In this document: one piece after another, positions 21,116 through 23,932 of the stretch | Numbering within the stretch: position 1 is the stretch's first letter | Layout of the letters: each line of letters starts with the position of its first letter | From: DASYTH01 sp035712165 | GTDB taxonomy: Bacteria; Actinomycetota; Actinomycetes; Mycobacteriales; Pseudonocardiaceae | Direction of reading: 5' to 3' | Assembly (NCBI RefSeq): GCF_035712165.1 | Contig: NZ_DASTBH010000240.1 | Span: forward strand, 1-23,932 | DNA: 23,932 nt | Notes under the pieces: model-generated | What the model saw: the letters and a program-made list of their open reading frames with translations, nothing else | What the model was told of the DNA's origin: nothing | Databases searched by the model: none | Translations under genes and position numbers: made by a program

Positions 21116-22060
21116 GTGCTGCATCTGCGGGCGGTCGCGCCGCCCGAGCTGACCCAGGCCGCGCTCACGGTCTTACGGGACGACCCCGGCACGACCCACC
21201 TGGTGCTGCTGGCCGGCGCGGCGCTGGACCCGGCCGGCGACCTGATCGAGGCCGACGTGGCCAGGGAGGCCGTCGACGGGGTGGTGGCGGCACTGTGCGA
21301 GCTGGGGTTGGACCGCACCGGCGGCATCACGCTCGAACTGATCGACACCGCGCTGTCCGACGCCGCCGACCAGGCCGAGGCGCGGGCGCCGGGCGACCCG
21401 GCCGATGCCGTGGTGTGGCAGGAACTTCTGGTCCGGACCGGCGAGGAGTCCCGGCTCAACGTGACGTTCCTGGCGTTCCTGGCGATCGCCTGCCTGCTCG
21501 CGGCCGTCGGCGTGATCACCGACTCGCCGGTCACGATCGTCGGCGCGATGGTGGTGGGGCCGGAGTTCGGTCCGCTGGCCGCCGTGTCGGTCGCGCTGGT
21601 GCTGCGCCGGTGGGATCTCGCGCGGCGCGGGCTGACCGCGCTGGCGGTCGGGTTTCCGCTGGCGATGGCGATCACCGCGGTCGGGACCTGGCTGGGTCAC
21701 CTCGCCGGCCTGTTCGACGCCGCCAAGTTATTCGTGGGCGGGCACCAGGTCGACTTCGTCTACGACGTGGGCTGGTTCTCGCTGATCGTGGCGGTGCTGG
21801 CGGGAGCGGCCGGCATGCTGTCGCTGACCTCGGCCAAGTCCGCCGCGCTGGTCGGGGTGTTCATCTCGGTGACGACGGTGCCCGCCGCGGGTTACGCATC
21901 CGTGGCGCTGATCTTCGGGGAGTGGGCGCGATGCGCCGAGTCGGTCGGGCAACTCGCGGTGAACCTGGCCGGGATCGTGCTCGCCGGAGCCGCGGTGTTA
22001 CTGCTGCGCCGGCAAAGCTGGCGCCGTACGGACAACGGAAGACCATTGTCCAGAGGGTGA
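21116..22060 (+). CDS. DUF389 domain membrane protein
   Basis: A 314-residue protein. The first about 115 residues are soluble (LHLRAVAPPELTQAALTVLRDDPGTTHLVLLAGAALDPAGDLIEADVAREAVDGVVAAL). About six membrane helices follow, starting with NVTFLAFLAIACLLAAVGVITDSPVTIVGAMVVGPEFGPLAAVSVALV, the core signature of DUF389 (TIGR00341-like) proteins. Function is not established for the family. GTG 21116 lies 3 bases after the aspS stop, so it is translated in tandem with aspS, although a functional link to tRNA charging is not implied. A short inverted repeat near its 3' end (GGACAA 22030-22035 with TTGTCC 22046-22051) could help termination. Confidence 0.88.
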   Translation: MLHLRAVAPPELTQAALTVLRDDPGTTHLVLLAGAALDPAGDLIEADVAREAVDGVVAALCELGLDRTGGITLELIDTALSDAADQAEARAPGDPADAVVWQELLVRTGEESRLNVTFLAFLAIACLLAAVGVITDSPVTIVGAMVVGPEFGPLAAVSVALVLRRWDLARRGLTALAVGFPLAMAITAVGTWLGHLAGLFDAAKLFVGGHQVDFVYDVGWFSLIVAVLAGAAGMLSLTSAKSAALVGVFISVTTVPAAGYASVALIFGEWARCAESVGQLAVNLAGIVLAGAAVLLLRRQSWRRTDNGRPLSRG

Positions 22061-22131
22061 AACCTTCGGCGTACTGAATCGATAGACATGATTACCGTCG
22101 TTGGCATCGGGCCGGGGCGGTTCCGCACGAG

Positions 22132-22137
22132 TAGGGT
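22132..22137 (+). promoter_or_regulatory. Candidate -10 element upstream of the phosphotransferase gene
   Basis: TAGGGT fits TANNNT and lies 8 bases before ATG 22146, so the transcript may be leaderless. GGAGG at 22139-22143 is too close (2 bases) to serve ATG 22146 but would serve GTG 22152 at 8 bases. No -35 match is seen. Confidence 0.3.
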
Positions 22138-22145
22138 CGGAGGCG

Positions 22146-23348
22146 ATGAGTGTGGACCTCGCCGCCGACCCGCCGACCATCCACAATGACGCGGAGATCG
22201 TGGCCACCGTGCAGGCGGCGGAGTCGCTGCTCAGCAAACGTTTCGGCGCGCGGATCACGCTGGCGCCCGGACCGGTCGACCTCGGCGGCAGCGAACGGTC
22301 GATCGTCCTGCGGGTGAAGGTGGCCACCAGCCCGTTCTCGTTGCCCCGCAGCCTGGTGCTCAAGCGCTACGTGCTGCCGCCGGCCGGCGAGCCGTGCGAC
22401 AGCTTCGTTCGGGAGGCGGTCAGCTACCAGTTGGCCACCTCGCTGGCCACCGAGGACCGGGTGTGCCCGGAGCTGTTCGCGCACTCCGGCGACCACCGGC
22501 TGCTGGTGATGGAGGATCTCGGCCTGGCGCCGACGCTGGCCGGCCGGCTGATGGGCGACGACGCCCGGGCCGCCGAACGAGCGCTGCTGTCCTGGGCGCA
22601 CTCGCTCGGCCGGCTGCACGCCACCACCGCGGGCCGGGAGGCCGACTTCGACGCGCTGCAACGCCGCCTGGGACAGCTCGGCTCGAAGGATCCGCTGGCC
22701 GCCGACGGACCCACCGCGCTGGCGGAACTGCCCGCCATGCTGGATGCCGAGTTCGGCGTGGCCACCTCGGCGGCGGCACTGGAATGTGTCGAGCGGGCCA
22801 AGGGCCTGCTGGCCGCCGAACGGCACCGGGCGTTCAGCCCCTCCGACTCCTGCCCGGACAACAACCTGATCACCAGCCGGGGCGTGCGGTTCCTGGACTT
22901 CGAGGGCGGCTGCGTGCGCAACGTGCTGCTGGACGCGGCCTACCTGCGGGTGCCGTTCCCGGTGTGCTGGTGCGCCTTCGGGCTGCCGGCCGGTATGCAC
23001 GACGCGATGCTCGCCGGGTGGCGGGCCGAGGTGCGCGGGGTGTGGCCGGACCTGACCGACGACGCCGTGCTGCTGCCCAGACTCGTTGAGGCGCAGATGT
23101 TCTGGGTCTGGTACACCACCTGGCAGCTGCTGACCAACTCGGAGCTGGAGGGTTGCCCGCACGCCGCCCGGTCGATCGAGACGCCGAACCGGTCCGCGGT
23201 GCTCGCCGCCCGCTGGCGCCGGCTGAGCCGCTACGCCGCCGCGTGCGGAGCCGATCCGGTCGCCGAGCACGCGGACGCGGTGGTCGCGGGCCTGGAGTCC
23301 CGGCTCGACGGTGATCTCTCGCTGCCCCTCTACCCCGCGTTCCGCTGA
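22146..23348 (+). CDS. Aminoglycoside-phosphotransferase-fold (APH/choline kinase-like) protein
   Basis: A 400-residue kinase-fold protein. Visible are the nucleotide-binding lobe with VLKRYVLPP (71-79), the hinge LLVMEDLG (119-126), an RLHA segment near 156-159, the catalytic loop SPSDSCPDNNL (231-241) and FLDFEGG (249-255), the equivalent of DFG. In the catalytic loop the Brenner motif His-Gly-Asp is Pro-Ser-Asp, but the Asp (D234) and the Asn metal ligand are kept, so activity is possible. The substrate is unknown; antibiotic resistance should not be assumed. ATG 22146 is the first start; GTG 22152 has a better-spaced GGAGG and may be the true one. It is separated from DUF389 by 85 bases and followed at 5 bases by the TfoX-type gene. 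Confidence 0.85.
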   Translation: MSVDLAADPPTIHNDAEIVATVQAAESLLSKRFGARITLAPGPVDLGGSERSIVLRVKVATSPFSLPRSLVLKRYVLPPAGEPCDSFVREAVSYQLATSLATEDRVCPELFAHSGDHRLLVMEDLGLAPTLAGRLMGDDARAAERALLSWAHSLGRLHATTAGREADFDALQRRLGQLGSKDPLAADGPTALAELPAMLDAEFGVATSAAALECVERAKGLLAAERHRAFSPSDSCPDNNLITSRGVRFLDFEGGCVRNVLLDAAYLRVPFPVCWCAFGLPAGMHDAMLAGWRAEVRGVWPDLTDDAVLLPRLVEAQMFWVWYTTWQLLTNSELEGCPHAARSIETPNRSAVLAARWRRLSRYAAACGADPVAEHADAVVAGLESRLDGDLSLPLYPAFR

Positions 23349-23353
23349 CCGCC

Positions 23354-23680
23354 GTGGCCTACGACGAGGCGCTGGCCGAGCGGGTCCGGGAACGTATCGA
23401 GGGCGGAGCGGCGGTCGCCGAGCAGAAGATGTTCGGCGGGCTGGCCTTTCTCGAACGCGGTCACATCGTGGTCGGGATCATGGGTGACGATCTGCTGGTG
23501 CGGGTGGGCGCGGCGGGCAAGGCCGCCGCGCTGCGCCGGCCCGGTGTCCGGGAGTTCGACTTCACCGGCCGGCCGATGCGAGCGTTCGTGGTGGTCGCCG
23601 GCGAGGTCCTCGACGACGCCGTGCTCGACGACTGGCTGGCGGCCGGGCGGACGTTCGCGGCCTCCCTACCGGCCAAGTGA
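23354..23680 (+). CDS. TfoX/Sxy N-terminal domain protein
   Basis: A 108-residue protein with the TfoX N-terminal pattern: AYDEALAERVRERI, then KMFGGLAFLERGHIVVGIMGDDLLVRVG, and FDFTGRPMRAFVVVAGEVLDD near residue 70-90. Only this single domain is present; the C-terminal TfoX domain of the competence regulator Sxy is missing, as in most actinobacterial homologues, whose role is unknown. GTG 23354 starts 5 bases after the phosphotransferase stop without a clear Shine-Dalgarno sequence, implying translational coupling. Its 3' end overlaps the end of the convergent metallophosphoesterase gene by 15 bases (23666-23680). Confidence 0.9.
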   Translation: MAYDEALAERVRERIEGGAAVAEQKMFGGLAFLERGHIVVGIMGDDLLVRVGAAGKAAALRRPGVREFDFTGRPMRAFVVVAGEVLDDAVLDDWLAAGRTFAASLPAK

Positions 23681-23932
23681 CTTCGGCCGGAAGGCGGCGA
23701 GCGCCTCGGCATCCGACGGCGGGTTGCGGACGTAGTTGTCGACCCAGTCCGCGATCCCCGGGAACCCCGAGCCGGCGATGATCGCCGCGGCCACCGCGTC
23801 GACGTCGAACTCCGTGCGCCGCAACTGGATCGCCGGGCCGGCGGCCCCGCCGAGCAGGGCCCAGTGTGCCCCGGTCGAGCCGTAGGGCATCCCGACCGAG
23901 CCCGGGTTGACCACCGTGGTCCGGTCGACGAG
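23666..23932 (-). CDS. Metallophosphoesterase family protein, C-terminal part (partial)
   Basis: The C-terminal 88 residues of a gene that enters from the right edge on the minus strand. It begins LVDRTTVVNPGSVGMPYGSTGAHWALL, where the NPGSVG motif is the hallmark of the last metal-binding region of calcineurin-like phosphoesterases of the YfcE/MJ0936 type. A helical tail (FDVDAVAAAIIAGSGFPGIADWVDNYVRNPPSDAEALAAF) follows. The GTG read as Met at 23914 is internal; the true start is outside the window, as is the rest of the dinuclear metal site. It would hydrolyse a phosphodiester or phosphomonoester; the substrate is unknown. Confidence 0.85.
   Translation of the reverse strand, partial: LVDRTTVVNPGSVGMPYGSTGAHWALLGGAAGPAIQLRRTEFDVDAVAAAIIAGSGFPGIADWVDNYVRNPPSDAEALAAFRPKSLGR

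Noticed and set aside
22030..22051. Terminator after the DUF389 gene
   Set aside because: The 6-bp stem lies inside the coding end, has a 10-base loop and no T-run, so it is mentioned only as a weak possibility.
22146..23348. Calling the kinase-fold gene an aminoglycoside resistance gene
   Set aside because: The fold is widespread, the catalytic motif is atypical and no resistance context is present, so the substrate cannot be named.

Overview
The window is very GC-rich (third codon positions almost always G or C) and reads as a chromosomal segment of a high-GC actinobacterium. The backbone order ruvA-ruvB-yajC-secD-secF-apt-relA, then a membrane-anchored cyclophilin, a glyoxalase-II-like hydrolase, an Rv2578c-type radical SAM gene and aspS, recalls the Mycobacterium tuberculosis Rv2572c-Rv2588c neighbourhood. 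The XRE/DUF5753-DUF397 pair points to a morphologically complex lineage (Micromonosporales, Pseudonocardiales or relatives). I cannot name the genus from sequence alone.

Region 1 (1-8004) is housekeeping on the plus strand. It holds the end of ruvA and ruvB (Holliday junction branch migration), yajC-secD-secF (Sec translocase accessory complex), apt (adenine salvage) and a bifunctional relA/spoT-type (p)ppGpp enzyme. A strong hairpin lies between yajC and secD, and a 12-codon mini-cistron bridges ruvA and ruvB.

Region 2 (8005-11727) holds a convergent AraC-type regulator, a cyclophilin with a duplicated gene tail just downstream, a divergent metallo-beta-lactamase-fold hydrolase overlapping a two-helix membrane protein, and an unrecognised 135-residue protein. 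The hisS gene, which follows the hydrolase in mycobacteria, is not here.

Region 3 (11779-15743) contains a NadR-like bifunctional NMN adenylyltransferase/kinase, a 303-bp lower-GC divergent control region with an operator-like palindrome, isopentenyl-diphosphate isomerase (idi), and the most striking locus: a radical SAM gene interrupted by a 292-residue intein. The intein sits exactly before the third cysteine of the iron-sulfur motif, has degenerate homing-endonuclease motifs, and the gene is preceded by a perfect LexA (SOS) box inside a promoter whose -35 overlaps the idi stop codon.

Region 4 (15844-19128) has a second metallo-beta-lactamase-fold hydrolase (NAPE-PLD-like) and a regulatory island: an XRE/DUF5753 regulator with its small DUF397 partner, facing a second XRE-type regulator and sharing a CTAG at their stop codons.

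Region 5 (19331-23932) holds aspS with non-discriminating-type residues, a coupled DUF389 membrane protein, an aminoglycoside-phosphotransferase-fold protein, a TfoX N-terminal-domain protein, and the 3' part of a metallophosphoesterase gene entering from the right edge. I saw no rRNA, tRNA, CRISPR array, insertion sequence or phage gene.
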